DNA of 33,310 nt from CAYMKL01 sp964390805 (GCA_964390805.1 CAYMKL010000078.1:1-33310), one strand, 5' to 3'; shown: positions 22,087-29,643, counted from the stretch's first letter. Numbers and translations: made by a program. Notes: generated by a model from the sequence alone, not told the origin.

Positions 22087-23466
22087 ATGGACTACCCTTC
22101 GACAACCCTTCGACCGTTAGCGAAGCGGCGCTCAGGACAAGGCTCAGGACACAGCGATGTCTTCGATAAATACGCCCCGCTGTTCAAACCTTTGGGTCGC
22201 CCAGGACGGGGGTTCTATCTGACTGTAGCCGTGCTAGTCCTGATCGTTGTCCTGGGCGTAGTAGCCTACGGTACGCAGTTGGTATATGGCCTGGGAGTGA
22301 CCGGGCTGAACCGGCCGGTGACCTGGGGCTTCTACATAATCAACTGCATCTTCTTCATCGCCATCAGCTACGGCGGGACCCTGACCTCGGCTATCCTGCG
22401 CATCGTGAACGCCAAGTGGAGACTGCCCATCACCCGCGCCGCTGAGGTGATCACTGTGTGTGCTCTGGGCATTGGGGCCTTGAACATCGTGTTGGATATG
22501 GGGCGGCCGGATCGTGTGCTGAACATGGTCTTTCACGGTCGCTTCCAATCACCTATCATGTGGGATTTCGTGGCCGTCAGCCTGTACTTGCTTTGCAGCC
22601 TGATCTATTTGTACCTGCCCCTCATACCCGACATCGCTCTCCTGCGCGACAGGTTCCCAGGCCGCAGGCGGCTATATACCTTCTTGGCTCTGGGGTGGAC
22701 GGGCAGCGAGCGGCAGAAGCATCTCCTGGAACGGGCGATTGACATAATGGCTGTGCTGATGATCCCTATCGCTGTGGCGGTACACACTGTGCTGGCCTGG
22801 TTGTTCTCCATGACTATCCAGCCCATGTGGCACAGCACCCTGATGGGGCCCTATTTCGTGATGGGCGCCGTCTACAGCGGCATCGCCTCCCTGATCATCG
22901 CCCTGGCCATCCTGCGGCGAGTGTTTCACCTGGAGGGATATTTCCAGCCTCGCCAGTTCAACAACCTGGGCCTGTTGCTGATCACCATGACTCTGATGTG
23001 GTTCTATTTCACCGTGTCTGAGTACCTGACCACCTTGTATGGCAACGAACCAGCTCACATGGCCGTTTTCCAGGCCAAGATCAGCGGGGAGTTCGCTCCC
23101 TACTTCTGGGCTCAGGCTGTCTGCTGTTTCGCTGTCCCCGTTCTGATCCTGTTCTCCCATCGCACACGCACTATCGCTGGCACAGTCGTGGCATCGGTGG
23201 CTGTGAACATCGGGATGTGGTTGGAACGCCTGATGATCATCGTGCCCACTCTGACCCGCCCCCGATTGCCCTATCGCCTGGGCGTCTATCGGCCCACCTG
23301 GGTGGAGTTGGCCATCATGGCCGGTAGCGCCGCGGCTATCATCCTGCTGTATGTGCTGTTCACTAAATTCTTCCCCATCGTCTCGGTGTGGGAGCTTGAG
23401 GAAGAGGAGGAGCACGAAGTAATGGCTGCCCGTTTAGAAACGAAGCCCTCACCGGAGGCGGCCTGA
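22087..23466 (+). CDS. NrfD/PsrC/DsrP-like integral membrane subunit
   Basis: 459 aa, about ten transmembrane helices, with QLVYGLGVTGLNRPVTWGFYI and AEVITVCALGIGALNIVLDMGRPDRVLNM typical of NrfD-family proteins that exchange electrons and protons with quinone. Residues about 5-24 (STTLRPLAKRRSGQGSGHSD) are encoded by a dispersed repeat related to 4241-4273, so the native start was probably altered and the N-terminus extended. No internal start with a good ribosome site is seen nearby. It follows the ferredoxin gene with no gap and is 1 base before the cytochrome gene. Confidence 0.92.
   Translation: MDYPSTTLRPLAKRRSGQGSGHSDVFDKYAPLFKPLGRPGRGFYLTVAVLVLIVVLGVVAYGTQLVYGLGVTGLNRPVTWGFYIINCIFFIAISYGGTLTSAILRIVNAKWRLPITRAAEVITVCALGIGALNIVLDMGRPDRVLNMVFHGRFQSPIMWDFVAVSLYLLCSLIYLYLPLIPDIALLRDRFPGRRRLYTFLALGWTGSERQKHLLERAIDIMAVLMIPIAVAVHTVLAWLFSMTIQPMWHSTLMGPYFVMGAVYSGIASLIIALAILRRVFHLEGYFQPRQFNNLGLLLITMTLMWFYFTVSEYLTTLYGNEPAHMAVFQAKISGEFAPYFWAQAVCCFAVPVLILFSHRTRTIAGTVVASVAVNIGMWLERLMIIVPTLTRPRLPYRLGVYRPTWVELAIMAGSAAAIILLYVLFTKFFPIVSVWELEEEEEHEVMAARLETKPSPEAA
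22095..22152. repeat. Dispersed repeat embedded in the 5' end of the NrfD-like gene
   Basis: CCCTTCGACAACCCTTCGA ... CTCAGGACAAGGCTCAGGAC, a relative of the intergenic repeat at 4241-4273 on the other strand. It has kept the reading frame open. Confidence 0.5.
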
Positions 23467-23467
23467 G

Positions 23468-25222
23468 ATGAAACTGCTTTTGAAGAAGCAGATATTCATA
23501 ATTGGACTGGTGCTGGCCTTGATGCTGCTGAGCGGCCTGATCGTCAACGCCCAGCCACCGGTGCCGCACCCTGAGGAAGAGAGCGGCACCTCGTACGAGG
23601 ATTGCGTGTCCTGCCACCGCACCGGCGGTGAGGACGCCCCGCTGCTGGCTGCCGATCACGTTCAACACGAGAACGCCGACTGTCGGACCTGCCACAGCAC
23701 CACGGGCATGGCAGCCCCAGCCATCACTCACCCGGCGGGCGGCTGGGCCGACTGCCGGGGCTGCCACCAGGAATGGCCCAGCGAAGATGTCCCTCAACTC
23801 GCCGATTCGGAGTATAACCACAACCCATACCATACTGGCACCTGCCGAAGTTGTCATGCGGTGGCGGATCGTTTCTACGGGGGGATGCCGGTTGCTGCCT
23901 GCGGGGTGTGCCATCCTAAGAGCACCGCGGCGGAGACGGTGCACAACAACCCCGAAACCTGGGTGGACTGCGTGGCCTGTCACGAGGCGGCCGGCCGATA
24001 CCCCCACGATGCGGAACGCATTCACTCGCGCGATGAGGATTGCCTGGCCTGCCACTACGACCTGACCGAGCGTGTGGCCAGCAGCGCGCCAGGACTGGTC
24101 TCGACGTGGCCGGATGATAAGAGGTACAGCCTGGCCGACCACATCGGCCGGGGCGCACCCCACGCCTCGGTGGATTGCGCGGCCTGCCACCTGGAACAGG
24201 CGACCATTGAGCGGGACCCAACGACCCAGCGGGTCAAAGTGGTGCTCCCGGAGGTGGAAGAAGGAGTGGCGCCGGATACCCCCGAGCTGGCCGAGATCAC
24301 CAAAGACGTTGATTGTGTCCGCTGCCACCAGAGGCCCGCTCAGGTGGCCGCCCCCAGCACTAAGCTGCCACCGCGCAGCGTCCTGTGCCTGGCCTGCCAC
24401 GATGCGTCGCCGGTGGTCAAAGATGTCTTCTCCTGGGCAGGATTGGGGCTCTTCGGGGTGGGGATGCTGCTGGTGGGCTCTATCTGGCTACGAGGCAGCG
24501 TGGATGGACGCAAAGGGTTGTCCCTGGAACAGCGCGTAGGTCGCCTTCTGTACGATATATGGGACCTGGCGGCCTCCCCGCGAGTGTTCAGGTTCTTATG
24601 GGCCTTCCTGGTGGACGGGTTGCTGCATCGCCAAGTGTGGCGCGAGAGTCGCAAGCGGTGGTTAACCCATAGCCTGATGTTCATGGCTTTTGGTATCCGC
24701 GCCCTGTTGGGCGTCGTCACCTGGGTTCTGTCCAGAATGGCGCCCACCGCCACGCTGACCCAGGTGTTGGTGAACAAGAACAATCCGCTTGTGGCCTTCA
24801 CCTACGATTTCCTGGCCGGGTTGGTCATCCTGGGCGCGGTTCTGGCCGTGTACCGGCGCTACGTGGTCAAGGACAAACAGCTCATCACCTCAGGACAGGA
24901 TACAGTGGTCATTGCCCTGCTAGGGGGCATCTTTCTAATGGGCTTTGTGGTGGAGGGAGCACGGATCGTAACCACCGCTCTGCGTCCTGATCTGGCTGTC
25001 TATTCCTTTGGAGGGTATCTGGTGGCCTTGCTGTTGCGCCCCATACCCATAGCCTGGGATGTGGTCTATGGATACCTGTGGTACGTCCACGCCGCAATGG
25101 TGGCCGGGCTGGTCGCCTACCTACCCTTCAGCAAGTTCTTGCACGTGCTCATCAGCCCGCTGGTCGCGGCCATCAACTCAGCGCTCGCGGCCGCAACTCC
25201 GGCTGAGTACGTGGAACATTGA
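23468..25222 (+). CDS. Decaheme cytochrome c fused to DsrM/NarI-like cytochrome b
   Basis: 584 aa. A signal-anchor (residues 7-28) is followed by ten CXXCH heme c sites with first Cys at 46, 72, 96, 126, 145, 168, 192, 237, 283 and 307. A transmembrane helix comes next (about 321-343), then a cytochrome b domain with four or five helices (about 372-575) containing candidate heme b ligands such as H401, H541 and H559 (LPFSKFLHVL, a NarI/DsrM/HdrE-type motif). The fusion combines a QrcA- or DsrJ-like periplasmic cytochrome with a DsrM-like quinone-interacting subunit. The DsrK-like gene follows after 26 bases, as DsrK follows DsrM in DsrMKJOP. Confidence 0.92.
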   Translation: MKLLLKKQIFIIGLVLALMLLSGLIVNAQPPVPHPEEESGTSYEDCVSCHRTGGEDAPLLAADHVQHENADCRTCHSTTGMAAPAITHPAGGWADCRGCHQEWPSEDVPQLADSEYNHNPYHTGTCRSCHAVADRFYGGMPVAACGVCHPKSTAAETVHNNPETWVDCVACHEAAGRYPHDAERIHSRDEDCLACHYDLTERVASSAPGLVSTWPDDKRYSLADHIGRGAPHASVDCAACHLEQATIERDPTTQRVKVVLPEVEEGVAPDTPELAEITKDVDCVRCHQRPAQVAAPSTKLPPRSVLCLACHDASPVVKDVFSWAGLGLFGVGMLLVGSIWLRGSVDGRKGLSLEQRVGRLLYDIWDLAASPRVFRFLWAFLVDGLLHRQVWRESRKRWLTHSLMFMAFGIRALLGVVTWVLSRMAPTATLTQVLVNKNNPLVAFTYDFLAGLVILGAVLAVYRRYVVKDKQLITSGQDTVVIALLGGIFLMGFVVEGARIVTTALRPDLAVYSFGGYLVALLLRPIPIAWDVVYGYLWYVHAAMVAGLVAYLPFSKFLHVLISPLVAAINSALAAATPAEYVEH

Positions 25223-25248
25223 GCATACATTCATAGAAGCAACAAACG

Positions 25249-26466
25249 ATGACGAAATTGGACCTGTCTCTGTTCAGCATCAAGCAGTTGTTGGAATTGT
25301 GGGGATGTACTCGCTGTGGGGAGTGCGTCAACTGGTGCCCCACCTTCGCTGAGAAGGAGCTTGATGAGATCACCCCGCTGGATAAGATAGATACCACGAA
25401 GGGTTTCATCAAGGGGCAGTACGGTGGCTTCCTGGCCCGCCTGTTCGGCTATCGTCCACCGACCGACGATGGCATCGCCCGCTGGTCGCGCGGCACCTAC
25501 GACTGCACCCTCTGCGGTCGCTGCAAAGTGGTGTGCCCAGTGCACATTGACACCCGCCCGTTGTGGATCGCCATGCGCGAGCAGTTGGTGGAACTGGGCG
25601 AATATCCTGAGTTGATGGACACCCTGCGCGACACCGTGACCGCCAATTACAACATCTCCGGCGACCCCAACGAGAACCGACTGGGCTGGAGCGCTAACCT
25701 GGAACACGTGCCAGAGGGTATGGATCATCGCGCGGGGGCCGAGGTGGTGTACTTCACAGGCTGTGTGGCTGCTTTCTACCCGATGGTCTACAGCGTGCCC
25801 CAGACCATGGTCCAGATCATGGAGAAGGCCGGAGTGGACTTCACCGCCCTGGGCGGCGACGAGTGGTGCTGCGGCTTCCCATTGACTATTGCCGGCATGG
25901 GGAAGTGGGCTGCAGAGCTGGTCCGCCACAACGTGGAGGCCGTGCGAGCCCTGGGGGCTAAGAAGCTGATGGCAGCCTGCCCGTCGTGCTTCCACACTTG
26001 GAAACACGACTACCCGCACATTATCGGCGAGCCGCTTGGCTTCGAGGTGGTTCACGCCACGGAATTGTTGGCTGATCTGATCGAGGCCGGTCGGATCGAG
26101 TTGAAGGGTTTCCGCGACCCGGTCACTTACCATGACCCTTGCGACCTGGGGCGAACCAGCGGGGTCTACGACGCACCCCGGCAGATTATCCAGAGTGTGC
26201 CTGGCATTTCCTTCACCGAGATGGAAGACCATCGCGAGCGGTCGCTGTGCTGCGGTGGGGGCGGTGACGTGGAGATGGCCGACCGGGAGCTGACGGCGGC
26301 CGTAGCCCGACGGCGCATGGAGCAGGCTCAGGCCACCGGGGCCAAATGGATCGTGACCGCCTGCCAGCAGTGCAAGCGTACCCTGTTGACCGCTGCTCGC
26401 CGGGAGAAAATCCGCCTGCGGACGATAGACATCAGCGAATTCGTCTGGCGGGCGATGGAGTCTTAG
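25249..26466 (+). CDS. DsrK/HdrD-like disulfide reductase subunit with two CCG motifs
   Basis: 405 aa. Two ferredoxin motifs (C20/C23/C26/C30 and C86/C89/C92/C96) are followed by two CCG domains: C172 ... C207-C208-G ... C244-x2-C247, and C298 ... C334-C335-G ... C372-x2-C375. This is the layout of HdrD and DsrK, cytoplasmic subunits that cleave or form a disulfide using electrons from the membrane cytochrome b subunit encoded just upstream. The DsrK substrate is the DsrC disulfide/trisulfide. No dsrC is visible, and the next gene encodes a lipoyl carrier, so the lipoyl disulfide is a candidate substrate. The start ATG is weakly supported by upstream AGAAGCAACAAACG. Confidence 0.92.
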   Translation: MTKLDLSLFSIKQLLELWGCTRCGECVNWCPTFAEKELDEITPLDKIDTTKGFIKGQYGGFLARLFGYRPPTDDGIARWSRGTYDCTLCGRCKVVCPVHIDTRPLWIAMREQLVELGEYPELMDTLRDTVTANYNISGDPNENRLGWSANLEHVPEGMDHRAGAEVVYFTGCVAAFYPMVYSVPQTMVQIMEKAGVDFTALGGDEWCCGFPLTIAGMGKWAAELVRHNVEAVRALGAKKLMAACPSCFHTWKHDYPHIIGEPLGFEVVHATELLADLIEAGRIELKGFRDPVTYHDPCDLGRTSGVYDAPRQIIQSVPGISFTEMEDHRERSLCCGGGGDVEMADRELTAAVARRRMEQAQATGAKWIVTACQQCKRTLLTAARREKIRLRTIDISEFVWRAMES

Positions 26467-26484
26467 AAAGAAAGGAACAGAATC

Positions 26485-26907
26485 ATGAAGATTGACAAGT
26501 ACGAATTCCCCGATGATCTCTACTACGACAAGGAGCACAACTGGGCCCGGGTGGAGGGGAATACAGTTACTCAAGGTATAAGCGATTTTGGGCAGGACCT
26601 GGCCGGCGAGATCGTGTACGCCGAGGTGGCCCGGGTAGGCCGCGATGTGGAGCAGGATAAACCCTTCATGTCCATGGAATCGGGCAAGTGGGTGGGTCGC
26701 ATCAAGGCCATCGTCAGTGGCAAGATAACCGAGGCCAACGAGGAGATCGAGTGGGAGAGCACTGTCATCAACGAGGATCCTTACGGCGAGGGCTGGTTGG
26801 CCAAGATTGAGGCTGCTGACCTGAGCGAATTGGATGGTCTGCTGCGTCCCTCCGACCCTGCCTTCGGAGAATTCATCGCTGCCGAGCGAGAGAAGTACGA
26901 CAAATAG
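26485..26907 (+). CDS. GcvH-like lipoyl carrier protein (LbpA-like)
   Basis: 140 aa, a lipoyl domain of the glycine cleavage H family: YYDKEHNWARVEGNTVTQGI near the N-terminus, GEIVYAEVARVG, and the lipoylation site SMESGKWVG with K68. No gcvT or gcvP is nearby. Instead it follows a DsrK/HdrD-like gene by 18 bases and precedes a DsrEFH/TusA cluster and a lipoate ligase. This is the setting of the lipoate-binding proteins LbpA of the sHdr sulfur-oxidation pathway, where the lipoyl group carries sulfur intermediates. Ribosome site AGAAAGGAAC. I infer a sulfur-carrier rather than glycine-cleavage role. Confidence 0.88.
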   Translation: MKIDKYEFPDDLYYDKEHNWARVEGNTVTQGISDFGQDLAGEIVYAEVARVGRDVEQDKPFMSMESGKWVGRIKAIVSGKITEANEEIEWESTVINEDPYGEGWLAKIEAADLSELDGLLRPSDPAFGEFIAAEREKYDK

Positions 26908-26914
26908 GCCGCAT

Positions 26915-27018
26915 TTCCCCTCCCTCGCAGGGAGGGCGAGCCTTCCATCACAAAGCTCCCCCACCCAGCCTCCCCTTGTGAGGGGGAGGAGTTCGGTGTT
27001 CCCCTCCCTCGCAGGGAG
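26915..27018. repeat. GC-rich palindromic repeats in a 221-base gap after the lipoyl gene
   Basis: A 20-base sequence (TTCCCCTCCCTCGCAGGGAG) occurs identically at 26915-26934 and 26999-27018, each able to form a short hairpin. Between them lies another palindrome (CCTCCCCTTGTGAGGGGGAGG, 26969-26989 approx.). No gene is seen here. Confidence 0.6.
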
Positions 27019-27038
27019 AGGAGTTTCACGACCCCTGG

Positions 27039-27090
27039 AAGGGCGATGACAGGCTGTGTTCGACATACGGCTGTCGTCGCCTTTCTCTTT
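27039..27090 (+). terminator. Candidate terminator between the lipoyl gene and the arsR operon
   Basis: AAGGGCGATGACAG (27039-27052) pairs with CTGTCGTCGCCTTT (27071-27084) with one mismatch and one G-U pair, then TCTCTTT. The U-tract is poor, so termination may be partial. Confidence 0.45.
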
Positions 27091-27128
27091 CCCCAACCTT
27101 AAGACCGCGCGAAAGCGCAAATCCCTGT

Positions 27129-27157
27129 TTGACAAAAAGCGGATCCTGTGGTATAAT
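27129..27157 (+). promoter_or_regulatory. Perfect-consensus sigma-70-type promoter of the arsR-dsr operon
   Basis: TTGACA (27129-27134), exactly 17 bases, TATAAT (27152-27157). Twelve bases later comes the palindromic operator, so the operator covers the early transcribed region. Confidence 0.88.
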
Positions 27158-27168
27158 CTTCTTGGTTG

Positions 27169-27194
27169 CGTATATCCGCATAAGCGGATATACG
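27169..27194. promoter_or_regulatory. Perfect 11-bp palindromic operator, likely ArsR-family site
   Basis: CGTATATCCGC (27169-27179), ATAA, GCGGATATACG (27184-27194). AT-rich imperfect or perfect palindromes overlapping the start of transcription are usual ArsR/SmtB sites. The arsR-like gene starts 39 bases downstream, which suggests autorepression of the whole sulfur operon. Confidence 0.78.
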
Positions 27195-27233
27195 ACCACA
27201 TTGTGTAATCTAAATGGAGAGAAGAGCACAACT

Positions 27234-27569
27234 ATGGAAAAACCGTTGCAAGAGGAGTTGGCGCAACTTCACGCCAGCATTTGCCAGGCTCTCGCCGACA
27301 CCACCCGCATCGCCATCTTGTACGAGTTGGCAGAGGGGCGCAAGAACGTCGGCCAGTTGGTGGAGGTCTTGGGCAGTCCACAGGGCAAGGTGTCTCGCCA
27401 TCTCAAAGTACTGCGGGAGAGACACATAGTGGACAGCGAGCGTGATGGGGTCAATGTGTACTATTCGCTGGCTGATCATCGCGTCATCGAAGCATTGAAT
27501 CTGCTTCGCGAGGTGATGGCCGACATCCTGGTGCAGCGCGGGCGCCTGGCAGAAGCGTTGGCATCGTAG
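27234..27569 (+). CDS. ArsR/SmtB-family transcriptional repressor
   Basis: 111 aa winged helix: ICQALADTTRIAILYELAEG, then VGQLVEVLGSPQGKVSRHLKVLRERHIV (recognition helix) and a wing (ERDGVNVYYSLAD). The only cysteine is C17, so the two-cysteine persulfide switch known from SqrR/BigR and sHdrR is absent, and no clear metal site is seen. The ligand is therefore unknown. The start ATG at 27234 is chosen because the domain begins there; the open frame upstream runs through the promoter and operator. It heads the sulfur-carrier operon and probably represses it through the palindrome at 27169-27194. Confidence 0.9.
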   Translation: MEKPLQEELAQLHASICQALADTTRIAILYELAEGRKNVGQLVEVLGSPQGKVSRHLKVLRERHIVDSERDGVNVYYSLADHRVIEALNLLREVMADILVQRGRLAEALAS

Positions 27570-27594
27570 GCGCCGAAAACGGAGGCAAGGAATC

Positions 27595-28290
27595 ATGAAG
27601 ATAGCCGTGGGCTCATTGGGAGCCAATTTGGATGCCTGGGTGGGGGCCCGCTTTGGTTACTGTCCCCAGTTCGTGGTGGTGGATACCGAGACGATGGATT
27701 ACCTCGTAGTAGCCATGCCTCCGACCGAATCGGAGCAGGAGGCCAGCCTCAAGGCCATCCGCATCGTGGTTCAGAATGCAGCCGAGGTGGTCATCGTGGA
27801 GGAGGCCAAGCCGACCTGTCGAGAGGTGATGACGCAGTTGGGAGTCGAAGTCATTGAGGGAGTGCAGGGGCTGACCGTCCGCCAGGTGGTGGAGCGATAC
27901 AAAAGCCGGGAGTTGGACAAGCCCGAAGCCCGCAAGGGAGAGCCGCCGAAGATCGCCGTGGCTGCTTTGGACAACGATCTCGCTGCCCCGGTGGGGATGG
28001 GATTTGGTCAGGTGCCGCGCTTCGTGGTGGTGGAGCCGAGCACCATGCGCCACGAGTCTATCCAGGTGGAACCAGCCGGCCCTGAGCATAAGATTCGACG
28101 AGAGACGATCCGCACCCTGGTCGAGAGGGGCACAGGAGTGGTGATTACCCCCAGCCTTACGCCGGCGTGCTGCCAGGTGTTATGGAGTTTCGGCATTGAG
28201 GTGGTCATCGGCGGGAAGGGCCTCACCGTCGGCCAGGCAGTGGAAGCATACAAAGCAGGAGTGCTAACAGAGGAGGGTTCGTTGCTATGA
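27595..28290 (+). CDS. Tandem NifX/NafY-like (dinitrogenase Fe-Mo cofactor biosynthesis) domain protein
   Basis: 231 aa with two copies of the PF02579-type domain: residues about 1-105 (MKIAVGSLGANLDAWVGARFGYCPQFVVVDTE) and about 120-225 (IAVAALDNDLAAPVGMGFGQVPRFVVVEP). The copies share the ...GLTV.Q.VE.YK ending. Single-domain relatives bind Fe-S or Fe-Mo clusters or act as orange-protein-type metal-cluster carriers. No nitrogenase is present, so a cluster-handling or sulfur-linked role is inferred. It overlaps the dsrE-like start by 4 bases (ATGA). Confidence 0.82.
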   Translation: MKIAVGSLGANLDAWVGARFGYCPQFVVVDTETMDYLVVAMPPTESEQEASLKAIRIVVQNAAEVVIVEEAKPTCREVMTQLGVEVIEGVQGLTVRQVVERYKSRELDKPEARKGEPPKIAVAALDNDLAAPVGMGFGQVPRFVVVEPSTMRHESIQVEPAGPEHKIRRETIRTLVERGTGVVITPSLTPACCQVLWSFGIEVVIGGKGLTVGQAVEAYKAGVLTEEGSLL

Positions 28291-28640
28291 AGATTGGCAT
28301 CATGGTCCTCGAAGGGCCATATCAACACCAAGCGGCCGACTCGGCCTACCACTTCACTAAAGCGGCGCTGGCCAGGGGTCACGAGATCGTGGGCGTCTTC
28401 CTGTACACCGACGCCGTCAACAACGCCAACCGGTTCGTCAAGCCGCCAGGCGAGCGCAACATCGCTCAGATGTGGGACGAGCTGGGGGCGCAGGGGATTA
28501 ACATCGTGGCCTGCACCGCCTGCGCCAAGTTTCGTGGCATGACCAGGGATTTGAAAGTAGACAATGTCCGGCTATCGGGCCTGGGCTCCCTCACGGAGTT
28601 CATCCAGACCGCCGACCGCTTCGTCACTTTCGGGGATTGA
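28287..28640 (+). CDS. dsrE: DsrE/TusD-like sulfurtransferase subunit
   Basis: 117 aa, DsrE-fold: IMVLEGPYQHQAADSAYHFTKAALARGHEIVGVFLYTDAVNNAN, then candidate active-site cysteines C76 and C79 in ACTACAKFRG, near the place of the DsrE active Cys. First of three adjacent genes matching DsrE-DsrF-DsrH, which form a hexamer that relays persulfide sulfur. The order and spacing (10 bases to dsrF, 12 to dsrH) match an operon. Confidence 0.9.
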   Translation: MKIGIMVLEGPYQHQAADSAYHFTKAALARGHEIVGVFLYTDAVNNANRFVKPPGERNIAQMWDELGAQGINIVACTACAKFRGMTRDLKVDNVRLSGLGSLTEFIQTADRFVTFGD

Positions 28641-28650
28641 GGAGGCAACT

Positions 28651-29010
28651 ATGAGCAAAAAAGTGGCTGTATTGATGCGCCAGGCTCCTTATGGGAGTGT
28701 CTACACCGCCGAGGGCTTCCGCTCGATCATGGGCATCGGGGTGTTCGAGATGGACGTGCGCGTGATTTTTGTGGACGACGGGGTATACGCCCTGGTCAAG
28801 GGGCAGGATCCGACCGGGCTGGACATGAAGTCGCTGGGCGACGCGTTCCCCATGCTCCCCGACTTCGAGGTCAACCAGTTCTACGTACACGACCGCTCGT
28901 TGGCGGAGCGGGGACTCACCAAAGGTGACCTGGTGATGGACGTGGAGGTAGTGGACGGGGCCGCAATCGCCCGCCTGCTGACCGAGAGTGGCACCGTGCT
29001 ACCATTTTGA
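28651..29010 (+). CDS. dsrF: DsrF/TusC-like subunit
   Basis: 119 aa: VLMRQAPYGSVYTAEGFRSIMGIGVFEMDVRVIFVDDGVYALVKGQD is characteristic of DsrF/TusC. There is no cysteine in the sequence, in keeping with a structural role in the DsrEFH hexamer. The ATG at 28651 follows TTGAGGAGGC at ideal distance; the frame is open farther upstream only because it overlaps dsrE. Confidence 0.9.
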   Translation: MSKKVAVLMRQAPYGSVYTAEGFRSIMGIGVFEMDVRVIFVDDGVYALVKGQDPTGLDMKSLGDAFPMLPDFEVNQFYVHDRSLAERGLTKGDLVMDVEVVDGAAIARLLTESGTVLPF

Positions 29011-29022
29011 GTTGAGGAGGGT

Positions 29023-29322
29023 ATGACAGTGTTGTACATGGTTAACAAATCGCCCCTGATGCACAACAATCTGGAGACTTGCTTGCGTATTGCCCCATCT
29101 GAGGAGCCTATTCTCCTGTACGAGGATGGAGTCTACGGTGTGGCCCCAGGAACCAAGGCTGAAGCACTGGTGAAGGATGCGTTGCAGACCCGTCCTATTT
29201 ATGCTCTGAAGGCCGACCTGGAGGCCAGGGGACTGGAGCGGTGCATCGAGGGGGTAGAGGTCATAGACTACGACGGGTTCGTAGCCCTGGTGGAAGAGCA
29301 CGATGTCGTGCCCTGGCTGTGA
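29023..29322 (+). CDS. dsrH: DsrH/TusB-like subunit
   Basis: 99 aa, with VLYMVNKSPLMHNNLETC and LLYEDGVYGV. C20 falls at the position of the conserved DsrH cysteine. It completes a DsrEFH set. The start follows TTGAGGAGGGT. After the stop comes a 34-base palindrome at 29331-29364. Confidence 0.9.
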   Translation: MTVLYMVNKSPLMHNNLETCLRIAPSEEPILLYEDGVYGVAPGTKAEALVKDALQTRPIYALKADLEARGLERCIEGVEVIDYDGFVALVEEHDVVPWL

Positions 29323-29330
29323 GTACGAGT

Positions 29331-29364
29331 AGACCTGACAGGTTTCCCAAAACCTGTCAGGTCT
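29331..29364. repeat. Perfect 15-bp palindrome (AGACCTGACAGGTTT-type)
   Basis: AGACCTGACAGGTTT (29331-29345), CCCA, AAACCTGTCAGGTCT (29350-29364), between dsrH and tusA. No U-tract follows. It is likely a dispersed palindromic repeat or processing/stability hairpin within the operon. Confidence 0.7.
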
Positions 29365-29397
29365 TGAAACATAAAAGCAGACCAAAGGAGAGATGTC

Positions 29398-29628
29398 ATG
29401 AAAGGGGACGTGTTTCAAGATTCGCGGGGACAACTGTGTCCCATGCCCATTGCCTACATGGCCAAGAACATGAGGAAGATGGAAGTCGGCCAGGTGCTGG
29501 AGATCTGGGCTGATGACGAGGGCGCTCACGCCGATGTGCCTGCCTGGTGTGAACAGACAGGCAATGAGTTTCTCGGCGAGGAGGACGCTGGCGACTACAC
29601 CAAGTACCTCGTCAAGAAGACAGTCTAG
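29398..29628 (+). CDS. tusA: TusA-family sulfur carrier
   Basis: 76 aa: DSRGQLCPMPIAYMAKNMRKMEVGQVLEIWADD is the TusA signature, with the active persulfide Cys (C14) in the CPMP motif; a second cysteine (C51) lies in PAWCEQTG. It hands sulfane sulfur between sulfurtransferases and acceptors such as DsrEFH. Strong ribosome site AAAGGAGAG. It is followed after 15 bases by a DsrE2-like gene, the pair commonly found together in sulfur oxidisers. Confidence 0.93.
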   Translation: MKGDVFQDSRGQLCPMPIAYMAKNMRKMEVGQVLEIWADDEGAHADVPAWCEQTGNEFLGEEDAGDYTKYLVKKTV

Positions 29629-29643
29629 GAGGAGAACACTCTT

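Noticed and set aside
26485..26907. Glycine cleavage system H protein
   Set aside because: No gcvT, gcvP or lpd is nearby, and the gene lies tightly between sulfur-redox genes with a lipoate ligase downstream. The family match is real but the glycine cleavage role is not supported by context.
25231..27231. A 666-codon open frame on the minus strand
   Set aside because: It lies opposite the DsrK-like and GcvH-like genes, runs across a promoter and repeats, and its peptide shows no family motif. Long antisense frames are expected from the strong codon bias of this GC-rich DNA.
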